A stretch of 64,000 nt of DNA from Pseudomonadota bacterium. Its GTDB lineage: Bacteria > Pseudomonadota > Gammaproteobacteria > Burkholderiales > Methylophilaceae. The DNA lies in assembly GCA_029556915.1 (NCBI GenBank), contig JAKQIT010000048.1:166623-230622 (forward strand). Direction: 5' to 3'. Both the position numbers and the translations under genes were made by a program. Positions 56,389 to 64,000 of the stretch are shown piece after piece. How positions within the stretch are numbered: position 1 is the first letter of the stretch; each line of letters opens with the position of its first letter. The notes beneath the pieces were generated by a model. It was not told the DNA's origin. It ran no database searches and saw nothing but the letters and a program-made list of their open reading frames with translations.

Positions 56389-57153
56389 TTATGCGCAAGT
56401 CTGAGGGTTGAATATTTTTTTAAGCGCTTCTGAATCTAGGATTTTCACGTAGCGTTGTTTTACTTCAATAATACCTTCATCGCTAAATTTTGAAAATGTG
56501 CGGCTAACAGTTTCTAACTTCATCCCCAAATAACTGCCAATTTCTTCGCGTGTCATTCTGAGCATGAGTTCAGATTGAGAGAAGCCACGGGCATGCAAGC
56601 GTTGCACTAAGTTAAGTAAAAACGCGGCCAAGCGTTCTTCTGCACGCATATTTCCAAGCAACATCATCACGCTATTTTCACGTACGATTTCTCGGCTCAT
56701 AATTTTATGGATGTGACGCTGCAATACAGGGAACTCACGCGATAACTCTTCAACGTCAGCAAATGGCATAACGCAGACTTCCGCGTCTTCTAAAGCAATA
56801 GCGCTACAATTGTGCTGATCCGTCACAATGCCATCCAAGCCCATGATTTCACCCGCCATTTGAAAGCCGGTGACTTGTTCACGTCCATCGGCGGCTGATA
56901 CGCAGGTTTTAAAAAAACCAGTACGAATCGCATAAAGTGATTTAAAACTATCACCAGCGCTATATAACTGCTCACCTTGTTTAATTTTACGACGTTTTTC
57001 TACCACTTCATCGAGACGATGCATATCTTCAGATTTAAAACCGATTGGCATGCAAAGTTCACGCAAATTGCAATTCGAACATGCCACTTTAAAAGTGCCG
57101 AGCATATTCTCTGGTGTGATTTCAATCGGTTTTTGTGTTGTATCTAGCGTCAT
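56389..57153 (-). CDS. fnr: Oxygen-sensing transcription regulator Fnr
   Basis: Crp/Fnr-family regulator of 254 residues. The 4Fe-4S ligands are visible: C25, C28 and C34 in ACSNCNLRELC and C127 in EDAEVCVMPF, which aligns with Cys122 of E. coli Fnr. The helix-turn-helix EEIGSYLGMKLETVSRTFSKF carries the E--SR contact residues that read TTGAT. It is expected to activate ccoNOQP, hemN and ompW, each of which has a matching box in this window. Confidence 0.96.
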   Translation of the reverse strand: MTLDTTQKPIEITPENMLGTFKVACSNCNLRELCMPIGFKSEDMHRLDEVVEKRRKIKQGEQLYSAGDSFKSLYAIRTGFFKTCVSAADGREQVTGFQMAGEIMGLDGIVTDQHNCSAIALEDAEVCVMPFADVEELSREFPVLQRHIHKIMSREIVRENSVMMLLGNMRAEERLAAFLLNLVQRLHARGFSQSELMLRMTREEIGSYLGMKLETVSRTFSKFSDEGIIEVKQRYVKILDSEALKKIFNPQTCA

Positions 57154-57327
57154 AATTCAATCTTAACTTTGAATGCATAAGCATACTCTTTTAGTTATTT
57201 TGTTGCCAGTTGAATATGCGTATAAAAATTGGATGATATTGGCAGAATAATAGACAAAAAAGTGCCAAAAACTAGGTATTAAAATGGCAAAAAATGGTGC
57301 GCAATTTCCCCCGTGAAAAAATCATCG

Positions 57328-57360
57328 CCTTGAGAGCCGCATAGAATATGGCTTGCAGAG
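57328..57360. repeat. Dispersed hairpin repeat, copy 10
   Basis: Diverged arms CCTTGAGAGCC / GGCTTGCAGAG, loop gcatagaatat, in the 303-bp divergent gap between fnr and hemN. CCCCCGTG lies on the left (57308-57315) and GAAGATA on the right (57371-57377). The remaining gap holds the hemN promoter. Confidence 0.85.
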
Positions 57361-57386
57361 GAGGTGCAAGGAAGATATTGAAATAT

Positions 57387-57428
57387 TTGATGTGCATCAA
57401 AGAGTTTTAGCCGACTATCGCGCATAGT
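57387..57428 (+). promoter_or_regulatory. FNR-dependent promoter of hemN
   Basis: Perfect FNR box TTGAT-gtgc-ATCAA (57387-57400) with a -10-like CATAGT at 57423-57428, the class II spacing. The predicted start near 57435 gives a leader of about 22 nt. Confidence 0.85.
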
Positions 57429-57456
57429 GACACGCTAGATTAGGAGCAATCTCAAC

Positions 57457-58893
57457 ATGAATAAAACAGCGATGCAAACAAATGTGATTCAAGCCAATGA
57501 TGCGCCCGCCATCACACCAGATATGCTGCAAAAATATGATGTGGCAGGCCCACGTTATACTTCATATCCTACGGCTGACCGATTTGTAGAGGCATTTACA
57601 GAAAATGCCTACCTGCAAGCGCTAGAACAAAGACGCATGACGGGTGCAAATCTTCCATTGTCCATTTATGTACACATTCCGTTTTGCGAGTCATTGTGCT
57701 TTTTTTGTGCGTGCAACAAAATTGTGACTAAACATCATGAGCGAAGTGCGGAATATTTAACTTATTTGCGCCACGAAATTGCCTTGCACCTTGAACATTT
57801 AGCACCAAAAGATATTTACAAAGCGCCAACCATTTCACAATTGCATCTAGGTGGTGGATCGCCAACATTTTTTTCTGATAGTGAACTATCAGAACTCATG
57901 GCAATGCTAAAAGAAAACTTCATTTTTGCTGAGGGTGGTGAATACTCTATAGAGGTTGACCCGCGCACGGTAAACGACGCACGTTTAGCACATTTGGCCT
58001 CATTAGGATTTAATCGATTAAGTTTTGGGGTACAAGATTTTGACGAGCAAGTACAAAAAGCGGTGCATCGTATTCAGCCTGAAAGCCAAGTGTTTTCATT
58101 AGTTGAAACAGCGCGGCGCTTGGGTTTTGACTCCGTAAATGTAGATTTGATTTATGGCTTGCCTAAGCAATCACCCGCCTCTTTTACGCGCACATTGGCG
58201 CAAATAGTTTCGCTAAAGCCAGACAGAGTCGCGCTATATGCGTATGCCCATTTGCCAGAGCGCTTTAAGCCGCAACGCCGCATTGATACTTATGCTTTGC
58301 CTGAGGCGGCTGATAAAATTGCCATGTTGTCAAACGCGATTTCTACCTTGATGAGTGCAGGTTATGTGTATGTAGGCATGGATCATTTTGCCCTGCCAGA
58401 AGATGACTTGGCGGTTGCTAAGCGCCAGGGTCGGCTACACCGTAATTTTCAAGGTTATAGCACGCAGCCAGATTGCGACTTAATAAGTTTGGGCGTGTCA
58501 GCTATCGGCCGTGTGGGGAATACCTACAGCCAAAATGCCAAAACCATTGAAGAATATTACGACGCGCTGAAGCAAAATCGCTTGCCAATCGTGCGCGGTC
58601 TGGCGCTATCGCGGGATGATTTAGTGCGCCGCGCGGTGATTATGGCTATTATGTGCCAAGGTGAACTGCAATACGAGGCGATTGAACTAGCTTATATGAT
58701 TGATTTTAAATCTTATTTTGCAAATGAGCTGGTGATGCTAAAAGAGCAGGAAGCCACAGGTATGGTGGAGTTAGATGATGAAGGTTTGCTAGTGACCGAT
58801 ACAGGATGGTTTTTTGTGCGTGCCATTGCCATGGTGTTTGACCGCTACTTGCAAACGGATAGAAATCGGGCGCGTTTTAGCAAAATCATCTAA
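57457..58893 (+). CDS. hemN: Oxygen-independent coproporphyrinogen III oxidase HemN
   Basis: Radical SAM enzyme for haem synthesis without oxygen, 478 residues. Y-T-S-YP substrate motif GPRYTSYPTADRF near 32-44, cluster motif CESLCFFCACNK near 76-87, and the HemN signatures LHLGGGSPTFF, EVDPRTV, RLSFGVQDF and YAHLPERFKPQRRID. FNR control fits its role. Confidence 0.97.
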   Translation: MNKTAMQTNVIQANDAPAITPDMLQKYDVAGPRYTSYPTADRFVEAFTENAYLQALEQRRMTGANLPLSIYVHIPFCESLCFFCACNKIVTKHHERSAEYLTYLRHEIALHLEHLAPKDIYKAPTISQLHLGGGSPTFFSDSELSELMAMLKENFIFAEGGEYSIEVDPRTVNDARLAHLASLGFNRLSFGVQDFDEQVQKAVHRIQPESQVFSLVETARRLGFDSVNVDLIYGLPKQSPASFTRTLAQIVSLKPDRVALYAYAHLPERFKPQRRIDTYALPEAADKIAMLSNAISTLMSAGYVYVGMDHFALPEDDLAVAKRQGRLHRNFQGYSTQPDCDLISLGVSAIGRVGNTYSQNAKTIEEYYDALKQNRLPIVRGLALSRDDLVRRAVIMAIMCQGELQYEAIELAYMIDFKSYFANELVMLKEQEATGMVELDDEGLLVTDTGWFFVRAIAMVFDRYLQTDRNRARFSKII

Positions 58894-58922
58894 AGTCGCC
58901 AAAATGATTTAAAATTGCAGTA

Positions 58923-59618
58923 ATGCAATCACCCTTATTACTCACAGCCTTTTTTATGGGCTTGGCGGGCGGCCCGCACTGCATTGCCATGTGTGGCGCG
59001 GCTTGTGCCAGCTTGCAGCAAGGCCAAATTCAAAATCAGGCACAAGGCTGGCAAATGTGGAAATTTCACGCTGGCAGGTTGTTGGGCTATGCCGCTTTGG
59101 GCGCAATAGCAGCAGCATCAGTCAAAAGTTTAGCGTGGTTTACTGAGCAAACCACCGCATTACATCCGTTGTGGACTTTTTTTCATGTGTTAATCTTTGC
59201 ATGGGGGCTCATACTGCTCATTTATGCGCGTCAGCCAGTTTGGGCTGAGGGCATAGGGCGCAAAATTTGGGCAAAAGTGCGTCAATTATCTAGCTTGCCT
59301 GGCGGCATATTTGTCACTGGGGTGCTATGGGCATTATTGCCTTGCGGGTTATTATATTCTGCATTATTAGTGGCTTCACTCAACGCTAATCCTATCAATG
59401 GTGGGCTTACGATGGCAGCTTTTGCCTTTGGCACCAGCATTTCTTTGATGATAGGTCCTTGGTTGTGGCTAAAACTTAAAAGTGGCAAACTGATAGCGCG
59501 TAGCAAGTGGTTCACCGAAGATGCCAGCATGCGCCTTGCTGGTTTGCTCCTAGCGGGTGCCGCAGGATGGGCAATATGGATGGATTTAATGCACCAAACC
59601 AAAGTTTGGTGCGTTTAG
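58923..59618 (+). CDS. DsbD_2/TauE-like membrane protein linked to cbb3 biogenesis
   Basis: Membrane protein of 231 residues with six predicted helices. GLAGGPHCIAMCGAAC at the start and WALLPCGLLYSALLVASL in the middle carry the paired cysteines typical of the DsbD_2 (PF13386) family. Such genes accompany ccoGHIS in many bacteria and are thought to help copper or redox delivery; this is by analogy. It follows hemN by 29 bp and is probably co-transcribed. Confidence 0.85.
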   Translation: MQSPLLLTAFFMGLAGGPHCIAMCGAACASLQQGQIQNQAQGWQMWKFHAGRLLGYAALGAIAAASVKSLAWFTEQTTALHPLWTFFHVLIFAWGLILLIYARQPVWAEGIGRKIWAKVRQLSSLPGGIFVTGVLWALLPCGLLYSALLVASLNANPINGGLTMAAFAFGTSISLMIGPWLWLKLKSGKLIARSKWFTEDASMRLAGLLLAGAAGWAIWMDLMHQTKVWCV

Positions 59619-59662
59619 CTTGCAATATTAACCTTTGTTTTTACTCCGAGAAAAAATGAATG

Positions 59663-59751
59663 CCCTGTACCAGTGCTTGGCATCACCATTCTCGCTTAGT
59701 GCTAAAGCACTAAGTCGAATGCGAAAGCCGCATGGAATATGGCTTGCAGGG
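59663..59751. repeat. Dispersed hairpin repeat, copy 11, split by an insertion
   Basis: The left arm CCCTG (59663-59667) and its remainder AAGCC (59725-59729) are separated by about 57 bp; the loop gcatggaatat and right arm GGCTTGCAGGG (59741-59751) are normal. The insertion contains a perfect 9-bp inverted repeat CTTAGTGCT / AGCACTAAG (59695-59703, 59706-59714). It resembles a neisserial-type repeat by eye. Confidence 0.75.
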
Positions 59752-59792
59752 TAGGTCAAATAAAGTGTGCTTAAAATCAAGCTAAAAATAGG

Positions 59793-59825
59793 CAAAAAAA
59801 TGCCCCTGTAAAACATCACAGGGGC
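59793..59825 (-). terminator. Terminator of ompW
   Basis: Read on the minus strand: GCCCCTGT / ACAGGGGC arms (59818-59825 and 59802-59809) with an 8-nt loop, followed by a run of T (complement of 59794-59800). Confidence 0.92.
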
Positions 59826-59870
59826 GAGTGTGGAAACCTAAAAGGATTTAACTGAATCTATAGCAATTGC

Positions 59871-60581
59871 TTAGAACTTTTTACCAAAGCCAACGCTGAT
59901 GACCAACGGGTCAATGTCAAGGCTGTCAATACGTTTGTAGCCAGCAGCTAACTCAGGCACATTGATTTTTACGTCGGTATCAAACCAGATTTTTTTCACG
60001 TCAAAGTTAACTAACCAACCATCTTTCAAGTTCACATCGAAACCGGCCTGAATCGCTGGACCCCAGCTATTGCGGTCAATACGGATTGGTTTTTTACCTA
60101 AAGCCGTGTCTGCAGTCAAACCATTGTCCATGGCGCGCACATAAGATACACCAGCACCCAAATATGGGTCAAAAGTTTGATCTGGCATAAAGTGCCATTG
60201 CGCTGTTAGAGTTGGTGGTAGCAAGTTTACTTCACCTAAAGCTCTTTTATTTAAAGCAGCACCCTTGCTAGAAGTTTGAACGTCATGCTTAGTACCTAAC
60301 GCTAAAATCAACTCTAACGCAATGTTTTTGGTGACGTAGTAAGACAAATCTAATTCAGGGATGGTGTTGCTATCTACTTGTAAGTTAGCACTTCCGCTAC
60401 CGTATAACAAATCAGCAGTACCAGCACCGTAAACTTTATCTGTTTGCTCACCCAATTTGCTGCTCTCACTTGGGTTAATGTTTGTAGCACGTAAGCGTAC
60501 AACGATGTCGCCGGCTTCGGCTTGTGCCAAAACAGGTGCAAATACAGCAGCCATTGTTAATGCTAATAACGTTTTTTTCAT
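59871..60581 (-). CDS. ompW: Outer membrane protein OmpW
   Basis: Eight-stranded outer-membrane barrel of 236 residues including a signal peptide ending AQA near 21. Motifs GDIVVRLRATNINP, PELDLSYYVTKNIALELILALGT, PTLTAQWHFMP, YLGAGVSYV and the C-terminal aromatic residue GFGKKF fit OmpW, a channel for small hydrophobic molecules. The FNR box in front suggests induction at low oxygen. Confidence 0.95.
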   Translation of the reverse strand: MKKTLLALTMAAVFAPVLAQAEAGDIVVRLRATNINPSESSKLGEQTDKVYGAGTADLLYGSGSANLQVDSNTIPELDLSYYVTKNIALELILALGTKHDVQTSSKGAALNKRALGEVNLLPPTLTAQWHFMPDQTFDPYLGAGVSYVRAMDNGLTADTALGKKPIRIDRNSWGPAIQAGFDVNLKDGWLVNFDVKKIWFDTDVKINVPELAAGYKRIDSLDIDPLVISVGFGKKF

Positions 60582-60626
60582 TTTAACTTTCCTTTGTTAA
60601 TAAGTTTAATCAAATTCGATGGTTGA

Positions 60627-60668
60627 ATCTTAGAGGAGGCATTGTCTAAAGCATTTGATATGTATCAA
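60627..60668 (-). promoter_or_regulatory. FNR-dependent promoter of ompW
   Basis: Perfect FNR box TTGAT-atgt-ATCAA (60655-60668) and, on the minus strand, a -10-like TAAGAT (60627-60632), again class II spacing with a start near 60620. Confidence 0.82.
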
Positions 60669-60785
60669 ACAAACAATAGCTAAAGACGGTTTGGTTTTAG
60701 CTGTTGTTTTTATGCAAATAATAAAAAAGTGCAATATTAAAAGTGCATTTTTAATGCTGAAAAGTATCCGTCTTCATTTAAGCAC

Positions 60786-60818
60786 CTCTGCGAGCCAGTA
60801 TCCATGCGGCTTGCAGAG
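60786..60818. repeat. Dispersed hairpin repeat, copy 12
   Basis: Arms CTCTGCGAGCC / GGCTTGCAGAG, loop agtatccatgc, between the ompW promoter and the 3' end of the TPR gene. CTTC lies on the left near 60771; the right flank (aagaagaaat) is diverged. Confidence 0.88.
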
Positions 60819-60835
60819 GCATTTAAGAAGAAATT

Positions 60836-62368
60836 TTAATAGCTGGAACGAATGAAAATTTCGCCTTCAGGCTTTAAGTCAAAGGCAATGCAAATGCGTT
60901 CTTCATCGCCCGTAAATGGAATGGTACGGTGAAAAAGTGAAGAGGGGAAAAGCACGATGTCGCCCACTTTTGGTCTGGCAATACCGGTGGGAAAGTTTTC
61001 ATGTTGCAGCGGATAATTGTCACCATGCAAACCGTATTCAAAACAGCCTTCATCGGGGTGTTTTTTATCTTTGGGCAACACTAAATATACCGCGCCGCTA
61101 ATCCAACCTACTTCATGGATGTGCCTATCCACAAAGCCACCACGGCGCAAGCGCACGTACCACGAGCTAGTAAACTCTAACTCGTTAGGGAAAGATTTAA
61201 TCAATTCGCAGTCAGCACCAGCAAACTTCTCTTTATATTTTAAAAACTCCTGCCGAACGAGCTCACCCAGTTTTCTAAACGAGGCTTCGGGCCGTTTAAA
61301 CAAATTGCCCGCAGACTGTTTACCGTTGATTATCATGGCTTGCGCGCGCACTTCAATGGCGGTGTTGTCTATATCGCGCAATAAATCGCTTAAAAATTGG
61401 CTGTTGGGCTCAGCAAGTTCGGTAATGCTATTTTGATAAACAAAATCAAAGCCGTTTTTGCAGAAGTTGTACTGGTCTTCTACGCCAAAATTGGTGGCGT
61501 AATGCGTGGAGAGTGTTTGCAAAAATGGCGCGGTGTGCTTTGCGCCAGAGTGCACAATATTTTCCAGCTTTGTTTTAAACGCATCAAAATGCGCTGCTTT
61601 ATACGTGCAATATAGTGCGCGCTCTTGCCAATCATCCAATTTTGAACGTTCTAAATAGTCCACTGCTTCATCAAAGCGCCCCGCTAGATACAAAAACTCG
61701 CCCATATTGTAATTAGCACCCGCGTGATTAGGGTTGAGCTTTAGTGTTTGGAGGTATTTCTTTACTGCGTCATCCATATTGCCTTGATCGCGATAACATT
61801 CACCTAAATAATTATGTGCGTCTGCATAATTGGGGAACATCTCGATGGCGCGTTTAAAATGAGAGATTGCATCGTCCAACTTGCCTTCATCGCGCAATGC
61901 CGTGCCTAAGTTAAAGTGTCCACGCGCATCCTCTTGAATGCTTAAAGCGGTGCGATAGCTGGCAATGGCTTGATCTAATCGCCCTTGCTTTTGCAGTACG
62001 GTGCCAAGGTTGCCATGTGCTTCAAAAAAGCGCGGCTGTAGTTTAATGGCTTGCAAATAACTTTTTTCGGCAGCTTCATACTGGCCAATATTGGTTAGCG
62101 CAATGCCCAAGTTAAAGTGCAAGTCGGGTGTGTTAGGTTGAATGGCGAGGGCTTTGGCATAGTTTTCGACTGCCTGCGCGTATCTGCCTAAGCCGTCTTG
62201 CGCTAAGCCTAATACCTGATAAAGAATAAATGTGTGCGGATAGCGCGCGACCAATTTATTTGCAGCGGCTTCTGCTTCTGCTAATTTGCCAGCATTAAAA
62301 AATTGCAACACAGGCTGCATTTCAGCTTGGCTTGGTTGCGCAGTGAATTGTGAGGATAATTTAGCCAT
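60836..62368 (-). CDS. TPR protein with C-terminal 2OG-Fe(II) oxygenase domain
   Basis: Protein of 510 residues. About seven TPR repeats cover residues 15-235 (for example DLHFNLGIALTNIGQYEAAEKSYLQAI, AHNYLGECYRDQGNMDDAVKKYLQTL). The C-terminal part (about 390-505) fits the putative 2-oxoglutarate/iron oxygenase family PF13759: RHIHEVGWISGAVYLVLP with likely iron ligands His and Glu, LFHRTIPF with the distal His, and the Arg of ERICIAFD for 2-oxoglutarate. The substrate is unknown. Confidence 0.85.
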   Translation of the reverse strand: MAKLSSQFTAQPSQAEMQPVLQFFNAGKLAEAEAAANKLVARYPHTFILYQVLGLAQDGLGRYAQAVENYAKALAIQPNTPDLHFNLGIALTNIGQYEAAEKSYLQAIKLQPRFFEAHGNLGTVLQKQGRLDQAIASYRTALSIQEDARGHFNLGTALRDEGKLDDAISHFKRAIEMFPNYADAHNYLGECYRDQGNMDDAVKKYLQTLKLNPNHAGANYNMGEFLYLAGRFDEAVDYLERSKLDDWQERALYCTYKAAHFDAFKTKLENIVHSGAKHTAPFLQTLSTHYATNFGVEDQYNFCKNGFDFVYQNSITELAEPNSQFLSDLLRDIDNTAIEVRAQAMIINGKQSAGNLFKRPEASFRKLGELVRQEFLKYKEKFAGADCELIKSFPNELEFTSSWYVRLRRGGFVDRHIHEVGWISGAVYLVLPKDKKHPDEGCFEYGLHGDNYPLQHENFPTGIARPKVGDIVLFPSSLFHRTIPFTGDEERICIAFDLKPEGEIFIRSSY

Positions 62369-62431
62369 AAACCTTATATACTAACTAATTTTAAGCGCTT
62401 AATTTTGCGCAAAATCAATTTATTTTCAAAA

Positions 62432-63391
62432 TTAAGTTAGATTTTTAAATTGCTCAGTCGCAGCTACCAGCGCAGAAGTCAAGCTCGCATCCATTGCAGA
62501 GTGTCCAGCGTCCGCTACCATGTTTAATGAAGCATGCGGCATGGCTTGTGCCAGCTCCCAAGCGGTAATGGGAGGGCAAACCATATCGTATCGACCTTGA
62601 ATGATTTGCGTAGGTATATGACCAAGTGCTGCTTTGGCTTCGGCTAACAAATCACGTTCGCCAACAAAGCAATGGTGCTGTATATAATGTATTTGCACGC
62701 GTGCTCGGGCTAACTCAATTTCACTATTGATTTGTGCCTCTGTGTTTTGAGCTCTTGGTAGTAAACTCATAATGCTACTTTCAAAAGCGTTCCATTGAAT
62801 TGCAGCGGGAATGCTTACGCTTAAATCTTCTGAAAAAATCAATTTTTCGTAAGCTTCAATCGGGTTGCACCTTTGGTCTGCGGGTAAGTAATGACATAAC
62901 ATTTGCCATTGCTCAGGATAGAATAACGCAACCTCACCCAAAAACCAATGCAACTCTGTTGGACGGCTTAAAAATATGCCGCGTAAAATGAGCCCCGTGA
63001 CATGTTGCGGATACGCCAGCGCATAACAAAGCGCTAATGTGCTACCCCAAGAGCCACCGAACACCAACCACCTATCAATATTTAAAGTTTGTCTAATCGC
63101 ATCAATATCACTCACCAATGCTTCAGTAGTATTGTGTTGTGTTTCACCTAGCGGCAAGCTGCGGCCACAACCACGTTGATCAATTAAAATAATAAGATAA
63201 TGTGCTGGGTCAAAAAATCTGCGTTGCGTCGGGTTGCAGCCACTGCCAGGTCCGCCATGCAAAAAAACGACAGGTTTGCCGCTTGGGTTGCCACAAAGTT
63301 CATAGTATATTTCGTGAGAATTTCCTACACTAATTAGTGATGACCCAAAAGGGTCAATGTTTGGATACAATGAAAACAAACTTGTTTGCAT
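62432..63391 (-). CDS. pip: Proline iminopeptidase
   Basis: Alpha/beta-hydrolase of 319 residues that removes N-terminal proline. Motifs VFLHGGPGSGCNP (oxyanion hole), FDPAHYLIILIDQRGCGRS, the nucleophile elbow GGSWGSTLAL, IIQGRYDMVCP with the catalytic Asp, and the final GHSAMD with the catalytic His. It is divergent to xoxF. Confidence 0.93.
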   Translation of the reverse strand: MQTSLFSLYPNIDPFGSSLISVGNSHEIYYELCGNPSGKPVVFLHGGPGSGCNPTQRRFFDPAHYLIILIDQRGCGRSLPLGETQHNTTEALVSDIDAIRQTLNIDRWLVFGGSWGSTLALCYALAYPQHVTGLILRGIFLSRPTELHWFLGEVALFYPEQWQMLCHYLPADQRCNPIEAYEKLIFSEDLSVSIPAAIQWNAFESSIMSLLPRAQNTEAQINSEIELARARVQIHYIQHHCFVGERDLLAEAKAALGHIPTQIIQGRYDMVCPPITAWELAQAMPHASLNMVADAGHSAMDASLTSALVAATEQFKNLT

Positions 63392-63493
63392 ATTAAAGAG
63401 GATATACCTTTCCGACTATAGCTTGTTGTTTAATGAGTCAAAAAATATTTAAAAATATTTTGAACTAAATGTAAGTAAATTGTAACAAATGTA

Positions 63494-63532
63494 TTGCAAT
63501 TCGTTTGCGTGTGGAATATAGTACTACACGCA
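63494..63532 (+). promoter_or_regulatory. Candidate xoxF promoter with inverted repeat
   Basis: TTGCAA (63494-63499), 17-bp spacer, TATAGT (63517-63522), start expected near 63529, giving a leader of about 124 nt. An inverted repeat TGCGTGT / ACACGCA (63506-63512, 63526-63532) brackets the -10 box and may be an operator. Confidence 0.6.
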
Positions 63533-63652
63533 CATGAAAATGTGAGTAAAAACAGTTTCAGCTATTTGTGGCTAATTTGAGATTACATCAAAAGTAAACA
63601 AATATATGAAGTTGTTTTTTAAACCCTTAGATTTTCAACTTTGGAGATTAAT

Positions 63653-64000
63653 ATGCAAATCAACAAGATTAAATTAGCATTAGGTCTAGTAGCTGGTTTA
63701 TCAGTGGCAATGCCAATGGTAGCTTCAGCAGCAGCAGACCAAGAAGCAGCAATGGCTAACTCAAATAACTGGGCACATCCACGTGGCCAACACAACAACC
63801 AAGGCTACAGCGCTTTGGCACAAATCAACAAAGGTAACGTTAAAAACCTTAAAGCAGCTTGGACATTCGCTACTGGTGTAAACCGTGGTCACGAAGGTTC
63901 TCCAGTGGTTGTTGGTAACATGATGTATGTACATACAGCATTCCCAAACAACGTATATGCACTTGACTTAAACGACAATCAAAAAATCGTATGGTCATAT
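63653..64000 (+). CDS. xoxF: PQQ-dependent methanol dehydrogenase, XoxF type (5' part)
   Basis: Open to the right edge; 116 residues are seen. A signal peptide ending ASA near 26 is followed by [69 protein letters not shown], the N-terminal propeller region of periplasmic PQQ alcohol dehydrogenases. RGHEGSP and the overall wording favour the lanthanide-dependent XoxF over MxaF, perhaps the XoxF4 group of Methylophilaceae; the diagnostic extra aspartate of XoxF lies beyond the window. TTGGAG precedes the ATG. Confidence 0.85.
   Translation, partial: MQINKIKLALGLVAGLSVAMPMVASAAADQEAAMANSNNWAHPRGQHNNQGYSALAQINKGNVKNLKAAWTFATGVNRGHEGSPVVVGNMMYVHTAFPNNVYALDLNDNQKIVWSY

Noticed and set aside
63653-64000. 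MxaF, the calcium-dependent methanol dehydrogenase
   Set aside because: N-terminal wording fits XoxF better; the deciding residue lies outside the window, so this is not fully excluded.

Overview
The window looks like the chromosome of an AT-rich, methylotrophic betaproteobacterium, most likely Methylophilaceae (Methylotenera-like). This rests on the last gene, a PQQ-dependent methanol dehydrogenase of XoxF type, on betaproteobacterial gene orders (rpsP-rimM-trmD-rplS, tolQRAB-pal-cpoB-queE-queC, rpsU-yqeY-dnaG-rpoD, the coxBA-ctaG-coxC-surf1-ctaA-ctaB block) and on the protein sequences. The genus is inferred; no 16S rRNA gene is present.

Layout. 1-3.7 kb: tail of an ABC-type substrate-binding protein, a membrane GGDEF/EAL protein, ruvB. 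3.8-7.8 kb: a large AsmA-like DUF748 protein on the minus strand. 7.9-14.8 kb: Tol-Pal envelope operon followed by queE/queC. 14.9-18.7 kb: ribosomal/tRNA modification operon, ogt, xerD. 19-21.6 kb: folB, plsY, tsaD. 21.9-26.9 kb: macromolecular synthesis operon ending in rpoD and a tRNA-Ile(CAT). 27-35.5 kb: accessory region with nnrD, a beta-CASP nuclease, stress proteins, a FixLJ-like pair facing a small DUF2934/PAS/secreted-protein operon, and a radical SAM protein. 35.6-39.2 kb: cytochrome b561 / DUF1924 / diheme cytochrome c with a QseBC-like two-component system. 39.5-60.6 kb: respiratory region with ccoI-ccoS, an aa3-type oxidase and its assembly genes, a cbb3 oxidase operon (ccoNOQP-GH), fnr, hemN, a DsbD_2-like protein and ompW. 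60.8-64 kb: TPR/2OG-oxygenase protein, proline iminopeptidase and the start of xoxF.

How the genes fit together. The respiratory region is an oxygen-adaptation unit. Fnr carries the expected iron-sulfur cysteines, and I see three perfect or near-perfect FNR boxes in front of ccoN, hemN and ompW, each placed about 41.5 bp before a plausible start point, plus a weaker one before the aa3 cluster. The cytochrome b561 operon has a PmrA/QseB-like direct repeat in its promoter and encodes its own two-component system.

The main unexplained structure is a family of 12 dispersed 33-bp hairpins (11-bp arms, 11-nt loop), all between genes or at gene ends. Larger copies carry a CCCGAG hairpin on one side and a GAAGATG signature on the other. 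In two copies the loop is inverted relative to these flanks, and one copy is split by another palindromic insertion. A separate 143-bp MITE with IS5-like ends fills the gap in front of the beta-CASP gene and seems to supply its ribosome binding site. tsaD carries an in-frame hydrophilic insertion that may also come from a repeat. I found no complete insertion sequence, CRISPR array, prophage or rRNA operon.
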